A DNA stretch of 64,000 nucleotides from Eledone cirrhosa. Lineage: Eukaryota > Mollusca > Cephalopoda > Octopoda > Eledonidae. A program made the position numbers and the translations under genes. The DNA is taken from the NCBI GenBank assembly GCA_964016885.1, contig OZ024743.1, positions 82,930,450-82,994,449 on the forward strand, read 5' to 3'. Shown in pieces: positions 1 to 11,600 of this stretch. The number at the start of each line of letters is the position of its first letter. Position 1 is the stretch's first letter. The notes under the pieces are model-generated. The model saw nothing but the letters and a program-made list of their open reading frames with translations. It was not told the origin of the DNA and searched no databases.

Positions 1-255
1 TTTTCGAGTACGGCCACTACTTTATATCCATGTAGGAGAACCCCTACATACATACATATATAATATATATATACATACATATATAATATATAGATACATA
101 CATATATACACGCATATATAATATATACATACATATATAATATATACATACATATATACATACATACATACATGCATACATACATATATAATATAATCAT
201 ACATATATACATACATACATATATAATATATACATACATACATACATATATACAC
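1..255 (-). repeat. LINE 3' end stub plus ATGT/ATAC microsatellite
   Basis: The first ~47 bases match the terminal segment seen again near 4533-4575 and 5187-5230, which on the minus strand is the 3' end of a zinc-finger LINE. It passes directly into about 200 bp of impure ATAC/TATA repeat. On the minus strand this is a LINE tail followed by (ATGT)n. The reading frame through the repeat is not a gene. Confidence 0.75.
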
Positions 256-1163
256 TAGACATAAAAAATGAGCAAGCTCAAAAGCGCCACAGAATGTTAT
301 AATAAACCTTCAGAAGTGTGGGACTAGAGTTGTTACTCAAAAATAGTGTAATAATTATCTATCGTACATTCTGTGGCATCCTTTATAAAAATATCACAAT
401 AAATACATCTATGTTTAATGTAATAACAGCTATAAATAATTACGTAATATTATTATCATATACTCATAGTAACAAAATAATTGTGTTGAAAATTAATATG
501 ATGCTTATATGAACGATCAAATCTATAATGATAATTTTATAAATATACTAATATTAAAATAATTTAGTTATATATTGTTACATTAACAATCGTATTGAAT
601 CATAAAATTTTGATCACTGCAAACTTTCATATTGGAATTACCTTAAGCCATTTATCATTACTTCGCTTTCGTACTTTTATAGATGTAGATATTTGGCTGT
701 ATCTTATATCTAATATCATGATCTCATGGTAATTTGCATGCAGTGTAAAATAGGTTTATTAATAACTTTAATATGAAATGTATTATACAGGGCTGCGGAG
801 TCGGCCAAAAATTGACTGGCTCCAACTCCGGATCCGATACTCCATTATTTCCTAAATTTCGGCTCCGCAGCCGTGTTATTATATTAATTTATTTATTTTA
901 TAATTGTAAATCATATTTTTATATGTTATACTCTAAGAATGAACTAAGTGAAATAGTGTAAAAAGAAAGGCATGGTTGGTTTAAGCTAATGTCCAATATC
1001 TCATATTAGATGTTTAGCAATGATTAATAGGAAATGCACTTAAACCGAATACTATATTATAAATTCACTTAATTAATTAACTCTAGTCCCACACTTTTGA
1101 AGGTTTATTATAACATTCTGTGCTCTTTTGAGCTTGCGCATTTTTCAGGTCTAGTTTAATATT
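254..1163. mobile_element. Terminal-inverted-repeat (MITE-like) element
   Basis: About 75 bp at 257-333 reappears in inverted orientation at 1081-1160, including the shared GAATGTTATAATAAACCTTC block. A TA dinucleotide lies at both outer ends, compatible with a TA target-site duplication of Tc1/mariner type. The interior is AT-rich with no transposase frame, so this would be a non-autonomous element. The superfamily assignment is inference. Confidence 0.55.
786..872. repeat. Small GGCTGCGGAGTCGG foldback nested in the TIR element
   Basis: A GC-rich island in AT-rich DNA. GGCTGCGGAGTCGG at the left is answered by CGGCTCCGCAGCC at the right, so the piece can fold back. It resembles short palindromic MITEs in other invertebrates, but I cannot name the family. 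Confidence 0.45.
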
Positions 1164-1690
1164 TTTTTAAGGCAACGCTTGTAATATCTCTATATATTAA
1201 TAATAAATTATCGTTGTAATGTAATTAGATTATATAATTGTTATTATAAATGATCTTATAAATATTAGTGTAAGATGTATAAAAATATTTTCAGACTTTT
1301 AATATAAACAACAACAAAAAACAATCAATATTAAATCAATATATTATACATAATAGAAAACATAAAATAAATAAACAATATAAAAATAAAATATTTACAT
1401 ACAATTGCAATTATCAGTCTATATACATTTTCTCTATTCCCTGAGCAAATTAATGAGATTTGTTCTTATTGCACATAATTTGATGACTTTTTGGAGTGTA
1501 TTAAAAGATAACAACAATTTGTGATTAAATTGTTAACTTAAGCAACTCTCTTTTTAATAGTTGTTGGCTGAGCGAAATTGGAAAAGCCTATGAGCAAATA
1601 TTTTAAAAAATACACAAACTACATTTCCCTGTATTGTTGCAACATTAGATAAAATAATTGAGTAATGTCGTGAGATTTTGCTCCTATTGC
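1164..1690. other. AT-rich gap, nothing recognised
   Basis: AT-rich sequence with no convincing frame, repeat or RNA fold. Confidence 0.5.
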
Positions 1691-1691
1691 A

Positions 1692-1803
1692 CATTAATAG
1701 TGTTTCTATTTTTCAGCACAAAGCCATAACCGCAGTCCATTACTGGTACTTTATTTTATTGAACTGGTAAGGATGAAAGGCAAAGTTAACCTCGGCGGGA
1801 CGA
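1692..1803 (-). mobile_element. SINE fragment (tRNA-derived cephalopod-type SINE)
   Basis: Matches the minus strand of the full SINE at 33204-33400: the tail end (GCACAAAGCC), then TTACTGGTACTTTATTTTAT, then AAGGATGAAAGGCAAAGTTA. The tRNA-like head is missing or decayed beyond 1800. Confidence 0.7.
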
Positions 1804-2084
1804 AATAACAAAAATAACAAAAACGATGAAATAACAAAAATAAATGAACTAGGAAAACAAACAAAAAAACATGGCGGATGCTTTTGAGCAACACTTACTC
1901 TGATTGGTTGAAAATTAGCCAATGGCACGTAATCACCACGGCCAGACCTTGAAAAAAAAATTGACGATCTACACATATATGTTAGAACACTAAGTGACTA
2001 AAACATTCTGTTGTTAGTCACTTCGTGTCTAACAGATAATTGCTCCTACACTACAACAAAAACATACGAAATAAATGAGGGAAC

Positions 2085-4290
2085 CCTTGAGACTGTGATA
2101 GGAAAACTCCAAGATAAGAAAACACCAGGAAGAGAAATGATTGTCGGCTACTGGTATAAAAAACTTATATTCTAACGGAGGTATCTTATTGACCTCTACC
2201 AACAAGTTCTTAAAGGAGATACACTTATACTAGAATGGTTGACATTAGCACAAACATTACTGGTCCCCAAGAACAAAGACACCCACTTGGCAAAAAACTA
2301 CCGACCATTGCATGCCAGAACCTGATGTATACAGCCTGCCTGAACCTATTCCTCCAAGATCACTGTGAAAATAATAACATCATCACAGATGAACAAGCAG
2401 CTGGAAAGAAAGGGGTTTGGGGATGTGCCGAACAACTCCTAATCAACAAAACTGCGATGTCGGAGGTGCGACAACTTAGGAGGAATATGGCTACAGTCTG
2501 GCTGGACTACAGGAAAGCTTTCGATTCTGTTCCCCACTCTTGGATGATAGAGGCCCTCCAACTTGCTAAAGTCCCAGACATTATTGTCAGAGCCATAGAG
2601 AAGCTGTCTTCTTCTTGGGCTACTATCCTAAGGTTAAAGACAGTGAGGGAGGACTCATTTTTCACTGATAAAATAAAATATCGCAGGGGTATATTTCAGA
2701 GAGACAGTCTCTCTGTTATATTATTCATCTTGTCATTAAACCGCTTGTCCTTTCTGCTCAAGAAATGTGAGGGATACATCATTGGCTCACAGGAGGACAG
2801 AAATACGAACCTAACCCATAATTTCTTTGTGGACGATCTGAAACTCTATGCTCAGAACATGGATGGGATGAAGAAAAATCTTGACCTGGTTACAACGTTC
2901 TCAAAGGATATAGGAATGGAGTTTGGCCAAGATAAATGCTCATACATGACTGTAAAGAGAGGAAAGACAACAACCCAATCTAGCAACATTGTCATCAATG
3001 GCCTAACTGTTTCACCGATATCTGATGAGGACTGTTACAGATACCTGGGGATAGATGAGAACATATCCTATAATGGTATCTGTAATAAGGAACGCGTAAC
3101 CAGGAAATACTACACCCGATTAAGAAATATTTGGTCATCGGAACTCTCTGCGCAAAACAAAACAGTGGCTCACAATGTGTTTGCTGTGCCTGTCCTAACA
3201 CCAACGTTTGGAATACTCAATTGGACGATAGACGAAATCCGAGCAGTTGATGTTGGAACTCGAAAAATACTAAACAACACCGGAAACTTTCACATGAACA
3301 CTGACATAGACTGCCTTTACTTGAAACGTAAGCAGGGAGGCAGGGGCCTAACATCAGTCCAGACAGCATTTGAATGTCGCATCATATCCCTCCGACAACA
3401 TCTACGAACCTCGAAGCGTAGGAGCCCGTCTCTCGAGCAAGTCTATCTGCATTAAACAGATAAGATTATGAGAGTTGGGAAGGAACTCCTCGAGAGATAT
3501 TCCCTGCGTGATAATCAAAAGCTCACACCCAGGGAAGTCGCTCAGCAGTATCGCAGTGAATCCATGGATGCTTATCAGCAAAAATCATGCATGGATATGT
3601 TGCCAGGAAGCTCCTGAGTGAGAGTAATATAGATAAGGAAATTAGTCTATCTTGGGCCAACAACCGCTATATTGGCTCCCACTTTGAAGGATACGCTTTT
3701 GCAATCCAAGAACAGGAGATTAACACGAAATACCTGATTCACAAAAGAGATAGGGATGCAGGCAAACACCTAGATGTGATAACAAGTGCAGACTCTGCAG
3801 AACTAACATCGAGGATATCACCCATGTCATCAGCAGCTGTCCAAAGATGTCATCGCGGTACTATCTACCTATGAGGCATGATGTAGTGGCCAAAACACTG
3901 TACAATGCAGTTCGTAAAAAAGATAGCCCCGATAATAAACACATTAAAAGCTACAGCAATGTGGAAGACATCCACGTACATAATATGAAAGAGTACTGGT
4001 GGAATGTTCCAGTAACCCCCAATAAATTGCAGGCATAACAGACTAGATATTATGATATGGGACAGGGAGAAGAAAGCATGCACAGTAGTGGAAATTAGCT
4101 GCCCAGCAGATGCCAATATAATATCAAAGATTAGCGAAAAGGAGAATATTTATGCAGAACGGATGAGAAATCTGCAGATACTCCACCCTGATTACACCTT
4201 CAGATTTATGCCTGTGATTATTGGGGCACTGGGGTATGTTAGTAACTGCCTCAATACAAATCTTGAGAAGCTAGGCTGCATATACACATG
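2085..4290 (+). pseudogene. RLE-type LINE (R2/R4-like): RT, CCHC knuckle, restriction-like endonuclease
   Basis: Relic of a non-LTR retrotransposon polyprotein. The RT core is open from 2235 to 3455. It shows motif A (VWLDYRKAFDSVPH), a degraded motif B (GIFQRDSLS, where QGDSLS is usual) and motif C (FFVDDLKLYA). After the stop at 3455 the homologous frame continues with frameshifts. Near 3798 a +2 shift reveals a zinc knuckle of form C-x2-C...H-x4-C (CRLC, then HVISSC). At 4041-4130 there is R-L-D, then WDREKKACTVVEISCP, the conserved face of a PD-(D/E)xK-like restriction endonuclease. A weaker upstream match (an LxxxK..NYRP-like segment) begins near 2085. The order RT-CCHC-RLE places it with R2/R4/Dong/NeSL-type LINEs rather than AP-endonuclease LINEs. 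A second relic of the same family lies at 16630-17870. Inactive as it stands. Confidence 0.85.
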
Positions 4291-4440
4291 TACAGATACA
4301 AAGCATATACACATGCACACATACAACTCAGAACATACACAACCAGACATACAATAACATCCATATCTACACACACATGCATGCATACATAATCTACCAA
4401 GTTGATGTGTAAATTTCAATGAGAGAGTCTTGTGTCTATG
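4291..4440. repeat. ACAC/ATAC-rich tail and short GAGAGAGTC inverted repeat
   Basis: Impure CA/TA repeat following the RLE-LINE, then GAGAGAGTC...GACTCTCTC between about 4422 and 4460. No gene. Confidence 0.5.
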
Positions 4441-4504
4441 TTAGAAACCGACTCTCTCTATTGGGAAAAAATTTGTGAAATTATAAAACCAGAAGAACAT
4501 ACAT

Positions 4505-5163
4505 ATATACATGGTGGCTGCCAACTCGTTTTCGAGTACGGCCACCACTTTATATCCATGTAGGAGAACCCCCACCGATTCGCTGAACGAGTGTGATATT
4601 TTAGTCCAGCCAGCGACTTGAAAACTCTGGTACAAACACTACACTTGTGACAATTATTGACACATAGTGCTGGGCCCATGGTACCATGTGACGACAAGTG
4701 CAGAGAGATCTCCAGATATAAAGCAATGCCTGTGCCGTGAAGCTTTTATAGTGAGCAAAGGCACTGCACAAAGCCAGTCCCACTCTCTTAACCAAGATGA
4801 TATTTACCAAAAAGAAGAACAAGACAACATCATTGGATACCATCAGGGTTGCAGGTGTTATATCAGAGTTTTCCTTCTCCTAGAATTCTGCCTTGACAAT
4901 GGCTAAGGGGTCATCTCTCCCGGTGATTTTGGATGGCCATTGACTCTTAAGAGCTCCTTTGCCCTTTGACAGGTTTTGTTTTTAGTCCTGCAGGATGTCC
5001 AAAGTCACCCTCCTCACCAAGAAACCTTGGTGGGGTTGCCAGTTTAGTTGCCAACGACCCGACCATGAAACAGGTTGTACTGGGATACATGTTACCAGTA
5101 GCACCAACTGGTGACCTGACACACATGTATACACATATATACATACATGCATACATACATACA
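4505..5163 (-). mobile_element. 3' fragment of C2H2 zinc-finger LINE, copy A of a tandem pair
   Basis: On the minus strand, about 4690-4560 encodes a C2H2 finger (CSVCTRVFKSLAGLKYH) equivalent to the last finger at 6441-7040, followed by the 3' terminal sequence. Moving right on the plus strand, 4700-5130 is non-coding sequence of the same unit, including AGTTTAGTTGCCAACGACCC. The whole ~660-bp unit is repeated next door at 5166-5765. The C2H2 finger pattern at the C-terminus of an RT is common in mollusc LINE proteins; here only the terminal finger survives. Confidence 0.7.
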
Positions 5164-5165
5164 TA

Positions 5166-5765
5166 ATGGCGGCTGCCAACTCGTTTTCGAGTACGGCCAC
5201 TACTTTATATCCATATAGGAGAACCCCCACCGATGCGCTGAACGAGTGTGACTTTTTAGTCCCGCCAGCGACTTGAAAACTCTGGTACAAACACTACACT
5301 TGTGACAATTATTGACACATAGTGCTGGGCCCATGGTACCATGTAACGACAAGTGCAGAGAGATCTCCAGATATAAAGCAATGCCTGTGCCGTGAAGCTT
5401 TTATAGTGAGCAAACGCACTGCACAAAGCCAGTCCCACTCTCTTAACCAAGATGATATTTACCAAAAAGAATAACAAGTCAACATCATTGGATACCATCA
5501 GGGTTGCAGGTGTTATATCAGAGTTTTCCTTCTCCTAGAATTCTGCCTTGACAAAGGCTAAGGGGGTCATCTCTCCCGGTGACTTAAGAGCTCCTTTGAC
5601 CTTTGACAAGTTTTGTTTTTAGTCCTGCAGGATGTCCAAAGTCACCCTCCTCACCAAGAAACCTTGGTGGGTTGCCAGTTTAGTCGCCAACGACCCGACC
5701 ATGAAACAGGTTGTACTGGGATACATGTTACCAGCAACACCAACTGGTGACCTGACATACATAAT
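5166..5765 (-). mobile_element. 3' fragment of C2H2 zinc-finger LINE, copy B of the tandem pair
   Basis: Near-identical to 4511-5110 except for a short internal deletion (copy A has an extra TTTTGGATGGCC-type stretch near 4926-4950). Same C2H2 finger remnant on the minus strand near 5210-5345. Separated from copy A by ATAC repeat and followed by a longer ATAC repeat. The arrangement suggests a duplication bounded by the microsatellite. Confidence 0.7.
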
Positions 5766-6045
5766 ACATACATACATACATACATATATACATACATACA
5801 TATATAATATATGCATACATACATAATATATACATACATACATTTATACATATATACATACATATATTCATACATATATATACATACATACATGCATACA
5901 TACATACATATATATGTATATTCATATATACATACATACATATATATGTACACGCATACCTACATATATATGTACGCGCATACATACATACATACATACA
6001 TACATACATACATACATACATACATACATACATACATACATCATC
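5752..6045. repeat. ATAC/ATGT microsatellite
   Basis: About 290 bp of (ATAC)n with TA interruptions. It ends at GGCTGCCCCCTCGTTATCGAGTATGG (6053 onward), a diverged copy of the zinc-finger LINE terminus, so the repeat sits at the LINE's 3' end on the minus strand. Confidence 0.9.
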
Positions 6046-6084
6046 ATATCATGGCTGCCCCCTCGTTATCGAGTATGGCCATTG

Positions 6085-6361
6085 CTCAAGAAAAAAAATA
6101 AAAATAAATAAATAATAAAAAAATAAATAATAAATAAAAAAATAAAAAATAATAATAATAATAATAAATAAATAAAAATAAAAAAAAAATATATATATAT
6201 ATATACATACATATATACATACACATATATACACATACACTCACACATATATACACACATACATTAATAACAATAATAATAATAATAATAATAATAAACG
6301 ACAACAACAATAATAATATACAATTTCATATATATATACACACACACGCACGCACATAAGC

Positions 6362-6440
<79 letters not shown>
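6085..6440. repeat. AAT-rich, TA, ATAC and (AC)n simple repeats
   Basis: Low-complexity run: A/T-rich AAATAA and AATAAT repeats, short TA, ATAC, then an almost pure (AC)n tract at 6370-6439. Frames crossing it are artefacts. Confidence 0.9.
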
Positions 6441-6441
<1 letters not shown>

Positions 6442-7040
6442 TAGCAACTAACAGTGCTACGATCGAATGTGGCTTTTTAGCCCAGCCAATGATCTAAAAT
6501 GTCTTGCACAGAGTCGGCAACCAAAACATTCACTGGGAATAGTCGGCTGTGGTTGGAGTTCGTGTACTTTTGCATGTCGCTTGAGCCCTCCTGCTGATTT
6601 ACATTCTCTACCACATGTTTGGCAAGCATGATGAGTAGCATCTTCAACAGCAGCCTGGTAGTCAACCACTGGTCTTACTTTATGACTGCGAAGATGACTT
6701 TCGAGTCCAGCTTTGCTTAAGCAGAGTCTCGCACAGACGCTGTATGTCAGCACCATAGGAGGACCCCCGCCGTCTGGAAGTGCAACAGCAATGCCCTTCC
6801 TCACATCCCGCTTTACTTTCTCGTATGCGATTCGAGATGCCTCAAAGGCAACTTTTCCCTCATATACAGTCTTTCTCCATTTATTACGATCAGCAGCAAT
6901 ATTTTTCCATGTATCAGCAGAGATGTTAGCGTCTTTCAGAGAGGCTTTCAACGAATCCTTATACCTCTTTTTTGGTTTATGTGGCGGTCGTTTTCCTTTA
7001 ACCAACTCTCCATAGAAGAGTTGTTTTGGTATTCTAGAAT
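6441..7040 (-). pseudogene. C-terminus of zinc-finger LINE polyprotein
   Basis: Minus-strand open segment with the typical end of an AP-endonuclease LINE RT. A basic linker comes first (PKQLFYGELVKGKRPPHKPK, then KDSLKASL..W..AADRNKWR), followed by three C2H2 units. The first lacks one cysteine (VCARLCLSKAGLESHLRSH). The second is complete (CQTCGRECKSAGGLKRHAKVH). The third is cut before its last histidine (CRLCARHFRSLAGLKSH). It runs into ATGT microsatellite on its N-terminal side (7040-7130) and into (TG)n on its C-terminal side. The full RT is absent, so this is a 5'-truncated fragment. The fingers presumably bind nucleic acid during integration. Confidence 0.75.
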
Positions 7041-7067
7041 ACATACATACATACATACATACATACA

Positions 7068-7101
<34 letters not shown>

Positions 7102-7132
7102 CATGCATGCATGCATACATACATACATACTG
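7041..7132. repeat. ATAC microsatellite
   Basis: Nearly pure (ATAC)n with an ATGC variant stretch. It abuts the LINE frame to the left and a PLE terminal fragment to the right. Confidence 0.95.
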
Positions 7133-7420
7133 TTTTGACCAAGAATTTTTGCTGGAGCCACTTTTTTAACATAAAAACAGTCTTGGCGCAAAATCAACTT
7201 TTTACATTCACATGACCTCTACCGACCAATCAAAATTGTTTTGACCACAAGCATTTTTGCAACACAAAAATAACGCTGGAGCCACTTTTTTAACATAAAA
7301 ACAGGTAGAATTCCCAAAACTAATCAGATCAGAGCAAACAGCACGGACACTCTATCTCAAAATTATTTTTGAAAAGCATTTAGAAATGCGCAACCGGTAA
7401 AAACTTAAAAACTTAAAACC
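7133..7420 (+). mobile_element. PLE family B terminal-repeat fragment
   Basis: Contains GAGCCACTTTTTTAACATAAAA twice (about 7155 and 7273), in a partial tandem arrangement. The same sort of sequence (GAGCCACTTTTTCCATATAAAA) lies downstream of the PLE-B ORF near 58630. Both copies end in the hammerhead-like segment followed by ACCGGTAAA. It is therefore a detached terminal repeat of the PLE-B family. No coding part follows. Confidence 0.6.
7366..7402 (+). ncRNA. Decayed hammerhead-like motif, U3/A8 type
   Basis: Core UUGAAAA 7369-7375; helix II 7376-7379 with 7386-7389; the GAA segment reads GCA (A13 changed to C); helix III region ACCGGU 7393-7398; H17 A7399; weak helix I of 3 bp. Homologous to 58706-58743. 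It should be inactive because of the A13 change, but it shows that UUGAAAA is the family sequence rather than one copy's error. Confidence 0.4.
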
Positions 7421-7520
7421 ACAACTGAATACTAACCCATACAATCACTAATACTCTTTTATTCCTAATTAAACCATTTTTCAACTGTGAACAATTTGTC
7501 AGCATTTTCTATTCCGTTTA

Positions 7521-7521
<1 letters not shown>
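7421..7521. other. Short AT-rich gap
   Basis: Sequence after the PLE-B terminal fragment. No frame or repeat recognised. Confidence 0.4.
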
Positions 7522-7616
<95 letters not shown>

Positions 7617-7617
7617 G
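7522..7617. repeat. (TA)n (GA)n (G)n composite microsatellite
   Basis: TA repeat to about 7556, GA repeat to about 7605, then a G run. Confidence 0.97.
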
Positions 7618-7840
7618 AGAGTTATTAACTCATATAGATACCCTGCAATTAACAAGCTCAAAGTATAAATACTGAGCATTATAATATTAATATGTGTAGA
7701 AGTAAACACAGTAAACCCGTGTCTAAAATTACGAGGGTTGATTACACCACAAATGTTATATATCATTCAACCTGAATCATATGGGATGTTACAAGATTTC
7801 TTACAAGATGTCTCATACATACCATATCAATAAACATTTC

Positions 7841-7931
7841 ATCTCCTGGACAGACTAAAGATTAATCTGTTTCGCCCTGAATGAATCGTGTTTGTAACAA
7901 GTAATCCGTAGGCATTTCGTCAGCGAGAGAT
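7841..7931 (-). ncRNA. Decayed hammerhead-like motif
   Basis: On the minus strand: helix I 7924-7931 with 7841-7848 (one mismatch, one GU), core CUGACGA 7917-7923, GAA 7871-7873, a 5-bp helix III (7866-7870 with 7850-7854) and C17 at 7849. The weak point is helix II: three unpaired bases follow the core before a GCCU/AGGGC-like pairing, with a long loop. Probably a relic of a PLE-type ribozyme. The order of parts is right but the fold is imperfect. Confidence 0.35.
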
Positions 7932-8229
7932 AAGACTAAATGTTACATAACACCTATAACAATAAACTCACTAAAGTTTACACCTCGTGCGTTGAAAGTC
8001 ATATGCGGTGCGAGTGGTTATGCTAGAAATAATAGCCTATTTACACTCATTTTTATAAGCTCAACAGATAAGGAGCCGAAATACAAATAAAATATATATA
8101 TATCTGTGTGTGCATGAGGGGGTGGGTAGTGTTTGAAAGGTATTCTTTGGAGAGTAAGGGAAGTTCTATTGATCCGCAATTGTATATTGAATCCTATCTA
8201 ATGATATATCTGATTAATTACAAGATTTC
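7932..8229. other. Gap, nothing recognised
   Basis: AT-rich sequence with a short TA run near 8092. No frame or repeat that I can support. Confidence 0.4.
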
Positions 8230-8668
8230 ATAGATATTCTAAATTACAAATTCTTCGTCGACGACCTAATCTTCGAGAGACTCGAGTGCTTGGTCAATGT
8301 TAGACTCTCTCTAGAGTCACGCGATCAGGGTGCGTTGCCCAAGCGATTTGGGGGGTCTTGGTCTTCGTAAATGTTCTCCCTTGCTTCCTTTCCTTCACCC
8401 ACGCTTGCTTCACCCTGGTGAGCAACATCCTCTCCTCTCCAACATGGACTAGATCCAACAGGGAGTAGGATAAAGCTCTCCATCAATGGGTTGAGTTGGG
8501 TTTATCTGTTCCTGAGAAAATGGAGGACAGTCGAAGTCAGAGAGCTCAGGACAGCATAAGTTCGAGAGCCACCTTCGTCCAGGCGGATCAGTTTGCAAGG
8601 TGCCACTTACTATTTGCCAGCGCCAAATACTCAGGTGACTGGGTTGATGCCCTACCCGTGGCTAACGT
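8230..8668 (+). pseudogene. LINE RT C-terminal fragment fused to L1
   Basis: Frame pieces such as LPKRFGGLGLRKCSPL (near 8335) and SAKYSGDWVDALPVANVGT (near 8620-8675) resemble the conserved tail of invertebrate RT proteins (GGLGLR..., HSGAWL.ALP...G). Stops interrupt it near 8450-8480. The open frame 8496-8828 runs from this fragment straight into L1 endonuclease sequence, so the 110-aa ORF is a chimera made by insertion. Confidence 0.5.
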
Positions 8669-11600
8669 TGGAACGGACTTCTTAAGGAGCCTGGAAGCCT
8701 TTCTGGGTACGCCTCGCCCTTTAATGTTAGCGGGGGACTGGAAAGGTATCTTAGACGCAGGCTGGGATTGTGTGGGAGAAGCTGATAGGAGCGGGAAGTG
8801 CAAAAGCCTCAAGCACCTAATCAGCTAGTTCCAACTGTCTGACAGGTACCGACTAGATTTCCCCAATGCGCCAGTGTGGACGTGGACCAACTGCATAGAG
8901 TCATCTAGATCGTATATAGACAAGATCTTCATTAGGAAAATAGATAGAAATAGTGTAGGATGCCTAATTTTTAAAACGGTCGCCTATTCAGATCACAAAT
9001 TTGTGATCTGTATAGTCGACTTAGATAAAACGCGTAGGTTAGGACCTGGTTACTGGAAGCTGAACATGTCATTTCCGGTACGTAAAGCTTACAGGGACCG
9101 GGTCAACAATTTAGTTAAACAAAAGTTGACAGAGGTATCGTCAACAACAGATGGTGGGAGGCCCTCAAAAGAGAGATTAGAGTAACCTCGATAGAGTTCA
9201 GCAAAGAACTAGCGTTAGAGAAAAATAGAAAGGAGAGGGGGGTAGATAGGTTAGACGAGGCTATTTGTAGTGACATTGTAACTGACGTGCTAGCGGCGAG
9301 AATGGCATTAAACCATTTCTTCAATGTGAAACACAAAGGTTGCATTGTCAGAGCTAAGGCGCGTGCTAAGAGAAACAAGGGAACCAAAGCCGTTCGAAGG
9401 GTTCGCGAGGCAGAGGCACAGCGTGGTAATAAAACCACAATTCGGTCTTTGGTGGACCGAGATGGACACGAGATAAGCGATTCCAAGCGGATGTGTGAGG
9501 CCTTTCGCTAGCACTTTGCTCGGTTGTTTGGGGAGAGTGGCGGGTCAGAGACAGTAGCGGACTTCAGTCCCTACCTTGACGGCTAGCCGCGCATCTCGAC
9601 GGTCGACGCTAAGTGCTGCGAAAGGCCGATTACTTCAGCCGAAATTCAGGACGCCCTTGTCGGCTGCACGAGGCGCCATTCAACCGGTTTGGATGGCCTG
9701 CCCTATGAGCTTTACGTAAATATACCAGACTTGTTCTCCGATCTCCTCGAAGTGCTCTACTGCAACTGACAGCAGAATGGGAGTATTCCCAGTTCTTTGA
9801 GCAGGGGAGTGGTGACGCTGATAAGGAAAGACGAGAACAAGAGGGATACATTAGACAACTTCAGGCCCATAACTCTGCTCAACACAGAGTTTAAGATTTT
9901 GGCCAAGGTGTTAGCAAAGAGGTCGGCGCTTGTCGTCGAGAATTTGGTTGGGGAGGCGCAACTTGCGCAATCCCAACCAGGTCCATACATGACAACCTCC
10001 ATCTCATGCGATACATCATAGAGATGGTAGGGTGTAAACCTGGCTTAGGTGGGGCACTGATCAATTAGATCAATCGAAAACATTCGATGGGGTCGACCAT
10101 CGGTACATGGAAGCTGTCCTCAAAGCAGCTGGCTTCGGCCCGTCTTCAGAAGCTGGGTCGCTGCAATGCACAGCGGCATCTGCTCGGTACTCAAGGTTAA
10201 TGGGTACCTCTCAGAACCGTTTCAGGTCTCCCGATCGGTCCTTCAAGGGTGCACTCTCTCTTCCCATCTGTACGTATTGACTCTCGAGCCGTTACTGCGG
10301 AAGCTGGAGCTGTTGCAGGGTATCCCGCTCGAACCAGGACGCGGAAGGGCTGTGTCGGTTTATGTTGACGACATCACCGTGATAGTATTAGACACCTCGG
10401 AAATCGAGGTGGTCGGCACCTTATTGAAGGAATATGAAAGGTTGACAGAAGCGAAACTTAAACCGGAAAAGTCGGTAGGCTTGCAGCTCGGCACCTAGAG
10501 AGACAAGTCCATGCCGTCCAACATCGTCATGGGGCGCTGGACAGACGGACCGGTAAAATTCCTTGGTGTTTGGTTCGGACTAGACTTCTAGGAGGAAAAG
10601 AATTGGAACGAGGTAACGAGCAGGGTAGCCAGCCTCACCCAGAAATGGGATGCGAGGAAGCTATCACTGAAAGTTCGCGCGGAGGTGGCGAATGCGTACT
10701 TCGCGTCCGCCATCTACTACCGCCTGACTGTCGTACCTTGCCCCTGTGCGCGCCTCGCCAAGTTGGAACGGCTCCTTTTCAAATTCTTGTGGCGGGGAGA
10801 AGTCCCGTTGGTGAGGCGGTCCATCTGTTGCCAGCACCCTCTACGCGGAGGGTTGGGAATGTCGTGGCTAATGATGCGCAGACATGTGCTGAGGCTGCGA
10901 CATTTCCAGATATTCTGCCTAAACGGTGAACAGGTGTGGTCGCCGTTTATCAGACGGGCCTTTCCGCAGCTCGTTTCTGTGACTGAGCTGTAGTCCTGGG
11001 TCAAGAAGAGACCAAGACTGGATGACTGTCACCTGGAATGTTGCCAGACACTCACTGCTCTCTAGCAAGCGCGCAATGCGATCAGTGGAACTTCCACTCT
11101 CGAGTTCTATAGAGGATTAGTGGTGGGCAAGTGCGACGACGCACTCGGAGAGGCTCTGGGCTTCGACGAAGTCGAACTGACCAGTCTGTTCCGGAGGACT
11201 TTCGAGCCGGGGACGATGGATAACTTCCAGAAACCCCCACTTGGCAGTACTACCGGGGAGGGGGGGCACTGCCGGTTCGAGATAAACTCTACAAGCACGG
11301 AAGTGCTGTCCGACGGACCTGCCCAAGATGCGCACAGAGCGACGAAACCGTTCTGCACGCACTTGTCCAATGTCCGTGCATTACTGACTTGTGGAGTTAT
11401 GTCGAAGAGCTACTGTCGCGTGTAGAATGGATCCGGCTATCGGCCGAGTCCATAGTGAAGATCGACCCGCCGCTTTTCTTTGGCCAGGAAGGGCAGGCAA
11501 TTTTCCTCTGTCTGGTGGCAGTTGCGAAAGAGGTTGTATGGTGGACCAGATTAAAAGGACTGAAGACAGACACTTTTCTCTTCGGCCAATCCCTCATCAA

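Noticed and set aside
3022..3040. CUGAUGAGGACUG at 3025 as a ribozyme
   Set aside because: Lies in the conserved LINE RT frame; no GAA segment in position.
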